From Atriophallophorus winterbourni (taxonomy: Eukaryota; Platyhelminthes; Trematoda; Plagiorchiida; Microphallidae): a stretch of DNA of 64,000 nt. The position numbers and the translations under genes were made by a program. Below the pieces are notes generated by a model that was not told the origin of the DNA, did no database searches, and worked only from the letters and a program-made list of their open reading frames with translations. Below, piece after piece: positions 11,895 to 22,711 of the stretch. The stretch lies in assembly GCA_013407085.1 (NCBI GenBank), contig JACCGJ010001875.1, positions 6,932 to 70,931 of the forward strand, in the 5' to 3' direction. How positions within the stretch are numbered: the stretch's first letter is position 1; the number at the start of each line of letters is the position of its first letter.

Positions 11895-13990
11895 TTAAAT
11901 GTAAGGCTCACGAATGATGTTCGTTTGCAAGTGTAAGTCCAATTTCGCATTAAACATCGCCAAGCAAGGAGAGTCCACCACATGTTGGGGTAGGGAATTC
12001 CAAAGAAATATAGCTCGTACGGCGAAAAAATGTCGCCGACAATCAATACGGGAACTTGGAACGTAAAGGGATAAGGTATGTCCGCGTGTTACTTTTCCAT
12101 CACATACATCAAGCAAGTGTTTTAGTGGATGTCCTTCGGTAGACACAATTCTATAGGTCAGAATAATATCGCGTCGTATCCTCCTTTGGATAAAGTCACA
12201 TAGACCCAGACGTCGCAGTCTTTCGATATACGGAACATTGCGAAGACCCATCACTAACTTTGTTGCTCTATGATAGATTTTATCGAAGAGAGCAATATCT
12301 TTTCGCAGCCAAGGAGCCCAGACCTCGACCGCATACTCCATCGTAGGGCGAAGGTAGACATTCATTATCCTTGGTAACGTTACCAGAGAGAATCTTCCAA
12401 ATATTCTTCGAAAGATACCTAACAATCTGTTTTCTCGTCGATATATGTTCTGACAGTGCGCTGTGCTCTTCAGGTTCCCGCTAATCCACACTCCAAGATC
12501 TTTTTCTAACGAGCTCCATGCTAGGTTTTCAGTTCCCAATCGATATGACCAAGGAACATTCTTGTCATTCTTACATTTCTGTATGTTGAATGACATGTCA
12601 TTCATGGCCGCCCAATTCGACACGCTGTCCAAATCCATTTGTAGTTTCTCACAATCCTCTGCAGAACTAATCAGCGTCCAAATTTTCATATCATCCGCGA
12701 ACAGGACCATTTTAGAAGTTATGAGGGGGGTAAATCGTTTATGTATAACAGAAAGAGGAGCGGGCCTAACACAGATCCTTGTGGGACTCCACTCGTGGTT
12801 TTGAACGTTTGTGATAGCACTCCGTTAACTTTAACTCTGGCGTCTCGATCTGACAAATAGTCACACAACCATGAGAGAAGTGGTTCACATATTCCTGAAC
12901 GCATCAGTTTTTGGAAAAGCAGATGATGATTGACTCTGTCAAAAGCTTTCGAAATGTCTAGTTAACAGACGTGGATGCAAGAACTTCTATCCAACTCTTT
13001 CGTCCAGTCGTCTAATGCTATGAGAAGATTTGTGAGACAGGATCGGTGAGATCGAAATCCATGCTGTGCTGGCGAAAACAAATTAAGCGATTCAAAGTGT
13101 GCAACCATTCTTTTCGAAACTATACGTTCCATGACCTTAGCAATAACAGGTAAAAGTGTGACGGGACGATAATTTGCAGCGTCAGATCGGCAACCGCCTT
13201 TGAAGATAGGTGTTATCACGCCCTTAAGCAACGAATAGTTAAACAGGCTGGAGAGCGGTTCACAAAGCTGACGGTGACAAAACCTGAGCACATCCAGTGT
13301 GATGCCATCCGCTCCTGGGGATTTTCTTACATTTAGTTTGAGTAAATGACTTGCAACAATCATTGGATTTATCGAAATATCGCACAATGTTTCGATTCCT
13401 GGTTCGATTGAATACTCAAAACGTTCCACTAAAACCTTTGGCACGAACACTTTAGAGTAGTAAATTGCTAGAGCATTTGCGGTTTCCAACGCTGTTTCAG
13501 TGAGTTTTTCACCATTCTGGATGAGAAAAATACCTGGTTTGACTTTCGCGTTCATGATCTTGTATAGTAACTTGGGGTTGCGTTCCATTTTTGAAAGGAG
13601 CATCAATTGATGTGCTTCCTTATCCTCTCGAATAAGTGCAGTCACTTTGTTGCGTAACATACGGAAATGTTGCCAAGAGGTAGAAGTATTGTTGGCTTTG
13701 TGCTGCACCCACGCTGCTCGCTTCAGTGCTATCCACTTTTTTGTTCTGCTGCGGACAACAAAACGAAGTTCATCGACGCAACTTTTCTGAACGATCTGCG
13801 AGTTCTCGTCTATCTTCATTTTCAGAAAACCTACAAGTTCGTTCCATTGCGAGTCAGGGGTTATATTGTCCGTCTGAAAGTGCGGAATCTGCACGAGCGA
13901 TTTACTCAGGGCCAATTTATCTACCCGTCGAACCACCCCATTCGGAGTAAGCGATTGCTGAGTACTGCAAACATAGTCGAACACAAGCAC
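11895..13990 (-). pseudogene. Reverse transcriptase of the CR1-like element, broken by one stop and one frameshift
   Basis: 13990-12962 holds the linker and N-terminal RT: RKSPGADGITLDVLRF, IFKGGCRSDAANYRPVTLL, AQHGFRSHRSCLTNLLIALD. It stops at a TAA exactly where relatives have Tyr in HACYLDISKAFDRV. Just beyond, in the same frame, LDISKAFDRVNHHLL is readable. 12904-12719 gives SGVPQGSVLGPLLFLLYIND and then a frame slip in a C-rich run (about 12722-12727). 12710-11895 continues with LFADDMKIW, the thumb (FGRFSLVTLPRIMNVYLRPTM) and the C-terminal FLWNSLP block. Active-site FADD is intact. One nonsense change and one small indel separate this copy from an open RT frame. Confidence 0.85.
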
Positions 13991-14044
13991 TGAATGGTCG
14001 CTAAGACTCAGTGGAGCCTGGAATTTCGATCGCTTCGATAGATT

Positions 14045-14640
14045 GTTCCTCCGACGTTAACACCAAATCCAAGACAGAGGGTCGGTCAGAACCTCTCCTC
14101 CGGGTGCATTCGTGAACATGGTTGTATAACGGGATTTAATCTAGTACCTCTCGAAATCGGTATTCTGGTGTTTGTGGGGAGTGATCGTCCCTGAGATAAA
14201 GGGTGGACAGATTAAAATCACCCATAATAAGTGTCGTTGCTTGCTGTGTGCGAGTCAAGCGCTGAAGCACTTGGATCAACCTTTCGTTGTACGATTCCGT
14301 AGATGAAGGGGACCGGTAGACCACACCAATAATGCAAACTTCACCAGACATCCGCGTTAAAGAGCACCAAATTGTATCATCGAGCGTGAATTCTGTCTTG
14401 TCTATTGGATGGCACTGGAGTCGATTATGATAAAAAAGAGCAACACCCTCATCACTTCTCTCTCGATCGTTCCTTATCAAATACATATTTGGAATTGATA
14501 TCTCTGTTTCAATCAATTGGGAAGAATACCATGTTTCTGTAATGGCGATAATGTCAGGTGAGTAGCGCGAACATATCTCGGTTAGCTCAGCTGATTTGTT
14601 TGGAAGGCTTTGTGCATTTGTATATAAACATCTTATAATA
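14045..14640 (-). pseudogene. Endonuclease of the CR1-like element
   Basis: The frame 14705-14136 contains, from about residue 28, LYTNAQSLPNKSAELTEI, IIAITETWYSSQL (catalytic Glu), GVVYRSPSSTES and IMGDFNLSTL (catalytic Asp-Asn). The last block (SDHSVLVFDY) lies past a frameshift near 14045-14000. The first ~21 residues of the open frame come from the folded-back right arm of the palindrome and are not genuine endonuclease. The element therefore has no native protein start here. Confidence 0.8.
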
Positions 14641-14772
14641 TACAAATGCACAAAGCCTTCCAAACAAATTAGCTGAGCTAACCGAGATATGTTCGCGCTA
14701 CTCACCTGACATTATCGCCGTTACAGAAACATGGTATTCTTCCAATTGATTGAGACGGAGATATCAATTCCT
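14491..14772. repeat. About 132-bp inverted repeat with 18-base loop
   Basis: 14491-14622 pairs with 14641-14772, with only about four mismatches and one single-base gap by eye. The left arm is coding sequence of the CR1 endonuclease (AITETW region). The right arm is its reverse complement. This is the same architecture as 1086-1226 but longer and slightly diverged. Confidence 0.93.
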
Positions 14773-14813
14773 GAGCATTGGTGTAACAGCATGATAGAGA
14801 TTTTATTTTTAGG

Positions 14814-15425
14814 TCAGATGAAGAATTCATAGTAGTGGATTCGCCGACCCAGAATTGGTCGCCTGCTCCATGCATGTGCATGTGTTTGACTGGTTGGCGA
14901 ACTCATTTTAGAAAAATTCATGTTTGTGCGCTTTATGTTGTAGACACCCGGAATACGAATTTCAGGAGGTGCTGATTTTCGGTACTGATACCACGCCTCG
15001 ATTATTCTATCGTTCATTTCGTTTTTATGGAATGATATTTTAAGAGGAGTTCGCTCTTGCTATTTCTTTTTTTGCTTAAGGCACATAACACGAGGCGTTA
15101 TTATGCCGTTTAAACCTGGGATCTCTTGTAAAAATTTCCATTCACTGTATTCGTTTTGCCGTCGTTTACTGGATTCTTGTTCGTTCGATTTGGGCACACC
15201 ATGTGCGTAAACAGCTTGGCGATTAATAGCCTCTCGCGCCAGTTTTGGATTATCACGATGAATTCATCTTCCCACGGAACATCGGGAAATATTCGTATAG
15301 CGGATTTGCTTACAACTAACAGTGATGAGGCGAGCAAGATATTTTCTACATCTTGTACGGACGTTAGTACTACATGCAGTAACCTGGGTGAGTTTGCACT
15401 AGTTGAGTTCGGGCTGTCTAAATAA
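14814..15425 (-). pseudogene. CR1-like ORF1 protein fragment
   Basis: The frame 15337-15110 reads LLVVSKSAIRIFPDVPWEDE. It resembles the FLLCRESSETTPRIFADVPW block of the ORF1 relic at 36535-36768, and the pattern of RRM-like ORF1 proteins (I-x-PD-x-P at the RNA-binding fold, followed by a basic R-rich helix). Such ORF1 proteins coat element RNA. A second frame (15017-14814) may be its C-terminus but has no diagnostic residues. The fragment sits on the expected 5' side of the CR1 endonuclease, but the palindrome separates them, so both may or may not belong to one insertion. Confidence 0.5.
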
Positions 15426-15429
15426 TCGG

Positions 15430-17230
15430 GTCAACGACACAGGTGATGCAGTGATACCTAATCTTTGGCAAATATTATTCCGTTTCTTTTCATTTGCTTC
15501 GTTTTGGCTTTAGCGACTGTGATGTTGATTCAGTGAGATTACTACAAATTGCCGTTAGATCTTCGATTTTTGTCTCTTTGGAAATTTTTGGATCGAAATC
15601 TTCTGTTTAGCTTATACACATTCTTCGATAATTTAACACTTCCATTTGCTTGACTACTGGTCTGCTTCGCAGAATCATTGATCGTGCCAAGTTGTTAGAA
15701 GGGACTTTGATCGATTTCTGGAGCAAGCAGTGTTTCCGTTGTAGTTACTGCTTCCTGTAAAACTTACGGTCAAAGTGGTTAGGGATTGTGTTTTGAAATG
15801 GCTTCTGCCATTCCTGGCACGCAAATGATCGAGAAAAAATAACGTATTTTCGAGCCGTTTAAGGTTTGCCTCTACATGTGTCTTTTCATACTTGAATCAG
15901 AGTTTTTAGCTCTCGATAAATCACTAGATACTTTTACTCTGCGTGGATTATATGTATAACAGATGCCTGGTAATTTTTATTATTAATTAGAGTCACTGAT
16001 TCTGATGATAAAATTTGTCACAGTTCGTATGAATAGCAATTGAACAGAAGTAACATTTAACTTGACGCTTTGCGATTGAACTGACGTTATCACATCCGGC
16101 TCTCAGTTCCTCACAATATGACCTGAGCATCTTCATGCTAAAGAAACCGAAAATAAGAGCCGATCACATGGGTCTGATGGGGAATATAACACTTTACACA
16201 TACCATACACAATGCTAGTTGGTGGTGAGATGGATGCATGCTATGTAAAGGAAATAGTCTTAATGAGTTCGTCGTCGCTTACGTGAGTTGAAAACCCAAG
16301 GCTTATTATGGGTTGCACAGCGGTAAGGCCGACCAAGGTTAGCGGAAGGAATCCAACTAAACCATGTACCCTTATCTGCCAATACTTTGACAAAAATCCT
16401 GTGTCAGAAGCGAAATTTCACCCAAACATTGATTGCCATCATTATTGCCCAGTATATCGAAAGCTTTCGTCAAGTTCTATTTGTCGGTAATGAAATCGTC
16501 GCGGAAGTTTTATTAATTTAATTTATTTTTCGTTTGTACTTCTAGATGTGTGTTAAACCAGAATTCAATTCTTCGCAACCCGTTTCAAATATAGAACTAA
16601 ATGATGGCATTGGGCAAAATTATCGTAACGTGTCATATCACTCTCTAATCAACTGGCGCCAACGCTTGGGTGGTAAACGCCCTATGTTGATTCTTCCCTT
16701 ATCAATTACAATTGACACGTCATCAACGTGGTGTAAATTTAACTCTCAACTTCTAATTAGATGGATGCATCAGTTTTACCAGCTACACGGAAGTGAATCG
16801 TCAATTAACACGGCATCAATAACAGCGTTGACCCTCAATTCAGTTTAACTCAATGGTAGAATTATTTTAATGCAGAACTCTGCTCACAATCCCTGCACTC
16901 ACACACCACAAGCAGTTTATAATTGTATTCCATTGGGTTAATTTAGCGTTTAGGAAAACTATAAGCAGGAACACGACGAATCTCAGTTCCACATTTAAAG
17001 ATGGAAAAAGCATAAGCTTGACCAAAATATCTTATGGCTCTAGCATATTGGTTGTGAAAAACACGAAACCAGTTGTGGGTTTGAAAGGCTTGTATTTAAC
17101 GTTACATATTGATGAAAACAGAAAAATAATCGAGACAGCATACTGCGCTTATCATGACTATCGCGCTTCCTGCAACTCGATTTACAAAAAGGCCAGCAAT
17201 GTGGGCTTTCGTAACTGGGTAACAGAAAGG
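15430..17230. other. No gene recognised
   Basis: Short ORFs only (for example plus 16546-16848), without recognisable domains. No copy of the local repeat families was seen. Confidence 0.5.
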
Positions 17231-17231
17231 A

Positions 17232-17395
17232 AAATTTATATACCACAGAAATGAGGTGCATGTGGAAGTACGCTGAAGTCTCACTATCGTTTCTATTTTC
17301 GTTCTCGTATCTGTTAAAGTCTAAATAACCTGAGACTATCTTAGCTCAAGTGCATGCTGACTGCGTGGCACGTTATCTAGATTTCATACGTGCAT
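17232..17395 (+). repeat. Degenerate copy of the ~250-bp short interspersed repeat
   Basis: The blocks GCTGAAGTCTCACTATCG, TTTCTATTTTCGTTCTC and AATAACCTGAGACTATCTTAG follow the family order seen at 55095-55320 and 57420-57655. It ends in a TACGTGCATATATACG tract instead of a clean CATA tail. Old copy. Confidence 0.65.
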
Positions 17396-17539
17396 ATATA
17401 CGTAGAAAACCCAGCTAGAGAAGCGGGTATTACTAACGGAACTAGTAGCATCTTAAGAGCATGTTGTTTGTGTTCAGTTTGCTGGACGTCAGATTTTCAC
17501 TATGATGCTGTTGGACATTTTAAAGGTAAATATTGACAA

Positions 17540-18545
17540 TTGTCACTTTACTTTCAACGCGTTTTCCAGTAGTAAATTGGTACTCAATGTTAACTTATTT
17601 CAACTAAACTTCCTAATGTGTTTCGGTTTTTACCAACGACCTCATCTATCTCAATATTAATAGTTTGATTGAAACTTTAGTACCCTTACTCTCAAATACT
17701 CTGACGACATTGCCGTTGTTTTTGACCGCCATAGACGTGATGACCCTCCTGCATCAGAATCTACGATCAGTACCATTAGCCAGTTATCCTCGTTAAATCC
17801 TCGAGGATGTTAAGAGATAATCCTCTCCAACTTGGTTGGTCAGTGACGTCAAACCATGCTTCAAGGAATTCTTCCGGTTTCCTTTAATGGCTCTGAGTTC
17901 AACAGAACCACTTGTTTCAAATATCTCAGCGTTACGCCATCACAAAGTGTCAACTGGACTGATCATGTGACTGCTCAGCCCTTGAAGGTTCGAAGGTTAT
18001 ATTTCTATGCCCTAAGCCTGAGTTCCATATTCGCCCCACCTGACGTAGTTAGACACTTTGTTTTCTCCTACATTGTTCCGCACTTCCTCTATGCATCCCC
18101 TATCATTTATCCCTGTCTATTTGAAAAGTATTTCCTGATGATCAAAAGAGGTACTAAGCTTATCGCAAGACTGAGCTTTGCCTCCATCGAGTTCATTCGA
18201 GATATGATCGTCTATCGACACTTCCGTGAATGTAACAGATTAGTTAGAGTCATTTCTTCCGATAATGCACACCCACTGCATGAGGTCCTCATGGCTTGCA
18301 AATCGTTCTCATCTACGCGCAGCCAATATCTCGTCCCTTAATCGAGGACAGAAAAATTCAGGAATTCTTTCGCCTTGGTTGATCAATCGAAAGTTATCCT
18401 TGGGCTAAGGAGGCGACTGACTGTGTAAATCTCGGCATTCAATCCTCGCCTTCACAATGTATACGTAACTTTTTCGGGAAAGTTTTTTATTTTTGAATTA
18501 ATATTTTGGTTGAAAATTCATGTACACAAATAAAACCATTTTCTT
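17540..18545 (+). pseudogene. CR1/Jockey-type RT remnant
   Basis: KYSDDIAVVFDRHRRD (an active-site YSDD-type block) is readable at about 17690-17740 in a shifted frame. The frame 17856-18341 gives the thumb and C-terminal part: FKYLSV, VRRLYFYALSLSSIFAPPDVV, YASPIIYP and HPLHEVL. The element ends in an ACAAATAAAACCATTTTC tail near 18545. The thumb differs from the minus-strand CR1 copies, so this is another family. Multiple frame changes; inactive. Confidence 0.7.
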
Positions 18546-19066
18546 CTTCAGATGAAACCGTCATAAATAAGTCGGTTAGTTGTGACCACAAGCCGAAAGG
18601 TGTGAATATCATTTGTTCTTCGACCACATGATCGCTATGAAAGATTTGTTGGCCGTAGCGGCCTTGTATTACTAGTTTAATGTGTTTAAAGATTATTGAC
18701 CTATCACACTTACAGGGCTGAGTTTGGTTAACCTATTCGTAATGTTCTGATGTAAGTTATACGTTGGCAATTTTCTTGAGCAATCTGGATGTAACGAAAA
18801 ATTGGCTAATTCCTGTAAATGTGGTGCGACATGCGAGAGCACAAATGAATGAAAATGTTGAACTTAAGTACTAGTTCCGCATGTGTTGCAATCAACATTC
18901 GTAGTCGAACCGGGTTTGTGAATAAACACCTGATAAGCAAGCCTCAGTCACATTTTGCGTATTATGGGAAATTAGTGAACAATGTGCTGCTGGTAAAACT
19001 TTGCGGAGTTCGTATGCTAGTTAATCTATCAAACTGAGTTACATAGCTGGACGCTGGGGAATGATT
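18546..19066. other. No gene recognised
   Basis: AT-rich; only short ORFs. Confidence 0.5.
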
Positions 19067-19345
19067 GTTAGGAGGGCACCCTCCTAACGAATAAAACAAG
19101 TCGGTTAACCTGATCGACCAACGTTCGCAACGGAGAAATTGTTGTTGGGTAAGCCATGTTGTACCTTGGCAACAAAACCCATCTTCATTAAATTCAAATT
19201 GGATGCGAATCAAGTCAAACACGAACTGTCTGCGTTTACAGAGCGAGCTAGATACATTGAGCAGCAAGTTAAAGAGGAGCAAGCTTCCATTCAACGTCAG
19301 AAAGTGCTAAATATTGCATATAGGTGTAAACTTTCCGTTCCTTAA
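19067..19345 (+). mobile_element. LTR/leader fragment of a gypsy-like element (copy 1)
   Basis: 19069-19090 is a near-perfect hairpin (GTTAGGAGGG / CCCTCCTAAC). The following ~130 bases match 31487-31622 closely (shared blocks AACGAATAAAACAAGTCGG, CTGATCGACC, TTGTACCTTGG). After 19200 the copies differ. Here an open frame carries a helical, charged stretch (ELSAFTERARYIEQQVKEEQ) that could be coiled coil; I do not recognise it. In copy 2 a Gag gene starts ~300 bp downstream, which supports an element-leader origin. Confidence 0.5.
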
Positions 19346-19494
19346 GCTTGGATTCTAACAACTGGAATGGAAAACAAAAACGGACCTCGACGTTTGGATT
19401 AATTGAAATCTCAAGCGAAGCCGTGTGCAACCGAGCTAGCCGCATGCTATGTATGCGTTTTCCCTTGAAACATTCTCCTTGCTCCTAAATACGT

Positions 19495-20120
19495 ATATTA
19501 ACCCAGTGTCTGATTACTCAGTGCAAGCTTGGGTACCAGGGTTACAAAATGACATTTAGCTGCTCCAGAGAATTATCACAGAGCAACTAAAATGGTTAGC
19601 TTTCTTCGCGACCTCCCTTATGAGAATCGGCTGGTGCATCTTAACTTGGATACACTTGTTCGCAGATGAGGTTGATCGGATTTATTCATCTCTTAAAATA
19701 TACCGAACTCAAAGTTGCATCCTCTGAGGCATCCATTTCGCCTCCTGTCAATCCATACCACTCGTACTCATGTATTAAATTGGATACACCACCATCACCG
19801 GAACTGTCGTCGGTTGTTCTTTTCGATGAGCATTTGTTTCTTATGGAACTCCTTGACGTCAGAAGTGGTAAATTCATGTATTGAGACGATTTTCAGAAAC
19901 AAACTGGATAAGTTTATGCTTAGTAATTCAACCCTACAGCTCACTTATATAACTTAATTAAGCAACTTCACATGATAACGAAGATTTGTCTACCATCTAC
20001 CTATCTACAAAAACCTTCGATCTTCTAACGCATCATTTTTTTATGTTTGTTTTTATACGTATATCCTACGGTGTTGTACAGCTATAGGCGTTTTGTACGA
20101 TAAATTCTTGAATCCTACTA
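19495..20120 (+). pseudogene. CR1-like element, 3' end fragment
   Basis: Reading across frames from 19500: YSVQAWVPGLQND, FLRDLPYENRLVHLNLDTL, then FFSMSICFLWNSLTSEVV and the C-terminus (19715-19957). FLWNSL is the same C-terminal signature as in the CR1 copy at 11895-12710. A 3' UTR runs to a CTTGAATCCTA tail at about 20115, again like that element. 5' truncated, frameshifted. Confidence 0.75.
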
Positions 20121-20124
20121 TTCA

Positions 20125-21120
20125 CCATACAATCACACTATTGATTGCGTTAATGCGCGGCTTATGGTCTGTTGTATTTTAAACGGTCACTATGGCCATT
20201 TAATAACTTTCAACGCTCTCCATCTCAAAACAAATTCGGCGGCAAATTAGTTGAATCTTATCACAGAGTTCAACGCTGTCGTTTATTTACGTTTACAAGA
20301 CTTCGAATTGATATTTCATGCGCGTGCGTATGAAGTATGCGTATCTTTATAAACACAGCCAGGGTAGGCATGCTGCATTATAAACAGCTTGGCAATACTG
20401 TCACTGCTGGATGTTATCATACACTAATTTATGTTACCTAGATTTCTGCGCTGGATAGAAGCAGCCGGACTTATAACATGTAAGATGAATGACTACAGTA
20501 AGTTGAACACGGCAAATGGCATTTGGTCGTGCTTTCTGTCGGTATACGTACAACCCATAATCGGGTTTTCGTAAGAAAAAAGCGTAGCAACTTATGTGCG
20601 CAGAAAATTAAAATTTATTCAGAGCCACTTGAAAGACCTGCATAATGATTCACTAACAATAGAAGAATCCGTGTGACGATAAAATTTAAGTACCAGTACT
20701 ACTGATAGAACGCAGTAGGCCAGATATTAAATAGTGAGTCATTCGCTCACACGATCAACACTACGGCCCTGGTAGAGAACCTAAATCGATGTACACACAC
20801 ACAGTTCCAGAATGCGAATGAGCTTGTTTCTCAAACTGTTTAAAAACGATTTACAAAAAATTTATTGTTAATCTTAACATTTATAGCCGATTACAAATGC
20901 AATCACAAAACATGATAGCATAATGTGGTCTTCCAATATTGTCTATATCAGGGATGATGTCCATTTTGTTTGAAAGTAAACAACACGAAAACAAACGGTG
21001 ACAATGAAAACTGTATGCCATGATTTTCGAAAGGGGTGTGTGGTCCAAGTAAGGTTATGAACGGTCATCGCCAATACACGAAATGGTGTCAGCTACATAA
21101 TGTTGCAACATACATCCGGA
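20125..21120. other. No gene recognised
   Basis: Short ORFs only; no motif or recognised repeat. Confidence 0.5.
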
Positions 21121-21124
21121 GAAC

Positions 21125-21345
21125 TAGGTGCACGGGTGTGCAATGGTGCATGCGTCCCGTGCCGTGCAGCTAACAGCGGGCTAAATTGATTTGTCACGGA
21201 CAGTGAAAACTGTTGTTTCTATTTTCATTTCTCATATCTATCTAGCCCTTGCAACCTGACAGTGTTTTAGCCATGCATGGGTCTGACTGCGCGCTTTGTC
21301 TGCATCAAGCATGGGATTTCATACATGCATTAGATAACTGGGGTC
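21125..21345 (+). repeat. Diverged copy of the ~250-bp short interspersed repeat
   Basis: GCAGCTAACAGCGGGCTAAA, TTTCTATTTTCATTTCTCATA, GCAACCTGACAGTGTTTTAG and GGGATTTCATACATGCAT follow the family order from head to tail. Confidence 0.75.
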
Positions 21346-21349
21346 GCAA

Positions 21350-22660
21350 ATGTTCTAAACGTGGTAGTTAGAATAGTAAACTATAATATTTGGCAAAACT
21401 AGTCGCAGGGATAGCGCAAGAGCGGTACGTCAGTGGGTGTAAGTCACGGTAGACTTTGAGTTATACTTACTCGGCTTACTACAACGCTTCGCATTTTCTG
21501 AGATCTACCAAAGGTTTCATCAAATGAAATGCTTTATCATACATGTTAAAGTCTAAGTGAAGTAGTGCCAGTTTTCGGTAGAAAGGGTTTCGCAGAAAGG
21601 AAACCCTGTTTAATACTCGTATATAATTAAAGAAACGAAAATTCAAAACAAGATGACGCATGAGGCAAGATTTTAGTCAAAAATCAAGAGGAATAAGCCA
21701 AACCTAAAACATAAGTTGAGGCAATACAATCCTACGGTACCCCTATTCGTTGTTACAGCACAAATACGCTGTTACACAACCAGCTCTTCCTTAGGGGGTG
21801 CGAACAAGAAAAGGCTGATAGTAAAAAACTCATGCACTTGTCGTCCTAAAACAGGATGTGCGGATCTGCAGGTGACGACGCGAAAAATGGACTGCTACTA
21901 GTACTGAGCTGTATACGATCAAAAGCTGCACTTACACCAATGTGTGTGCTTTAAAAAAGCACGCACCTGATGAATAACCCAAAATTAGTGGATTTTCGCA
22001 TACTATTCACTGAAAAATTATAGAAAGAGTTCAAAGTATTCGATAATTGACAGTTGCATAGCGTATGTAGCTTCCGACAAGGTCAAATGAGTTGTAGACG
22101 AGAACACACCAGTTGTGATGCCACGATCCATCTCCTGTCTACACCTGAGCAAAATGGCTCGACCTACAAGTAAATGATCAGATTGCGTGTAATACTGGAC
22201 TGTAATATTACACACATATCACAGCAGTAACACAATATATTGAACCCGTAGTTATTTTTAGCTTTTGATTTCTGTAGATATCGAAGAATGGCTTCCAAGC
22301 ATGTGCACGCCGGGAAAAAACAAAACCTGGAATGCACTACACTAATTATGGGATTGTACTATGTTGAAAGATTGGCCGGTTGCCCTTGCATGTACAAAAA
22401 TGATAATCATATCGAGACCGCAGCAACAATAGTGGTGTACCAGGACTTTATCATAAAGAAATCAAAATGAAGTCGACATGAGGCCTTGGGGTGAAAAATA
22501 CCCTATCAATTGGCTCCGCCTGAGTAAATTGCAAAAATTAAATCCATTACAAAGCATCAACTTTTGTTGCAAAATTGAGCAATACTTGAACTACATTTAC
22601 CTCATTTGAAGAACCCAGTCAGCGTACATATAAAAAACTTTTGAGACAATTATTGTAATA
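21350..22660. other. No gene recognised; downstream flank of SF3A1
   Basis: The minus-strand ORFs at 21479-21661 and 22018-22215 are short and do not resemble the ubiquitin-like C-terminus expected of SF3A1. No clear AATAAA is placed to serve as the SF3A1 polyadenylation signal. Confidence 0.45.
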
Positions 22661-22711
22661 CGCACAAAACGTGACTTTTACATTACTGAGAAACGGTTCA
22701 AATGTAAATGG

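Larger units (their letters stand above)
11776..14705 (-). mobile_element. CR1-like non-LTR retrotransposon (endonuclease plus RT)
   Basis: In minus-strand order it has an endonuclease (14640-14045), a linker, an RT (13990-11895) and a short 3' UTR. The UTR ends in short tandem repeats of a TTGAATC-like unit (11770-11800), the kind of microsatellite tail expected of CR1-type elements. The 5' side is marked by a large palindrome (14491-14772). Most coding sequence is legible with few breaks, so this is one of the younger CR1 copies here. Confidence 0.82.
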
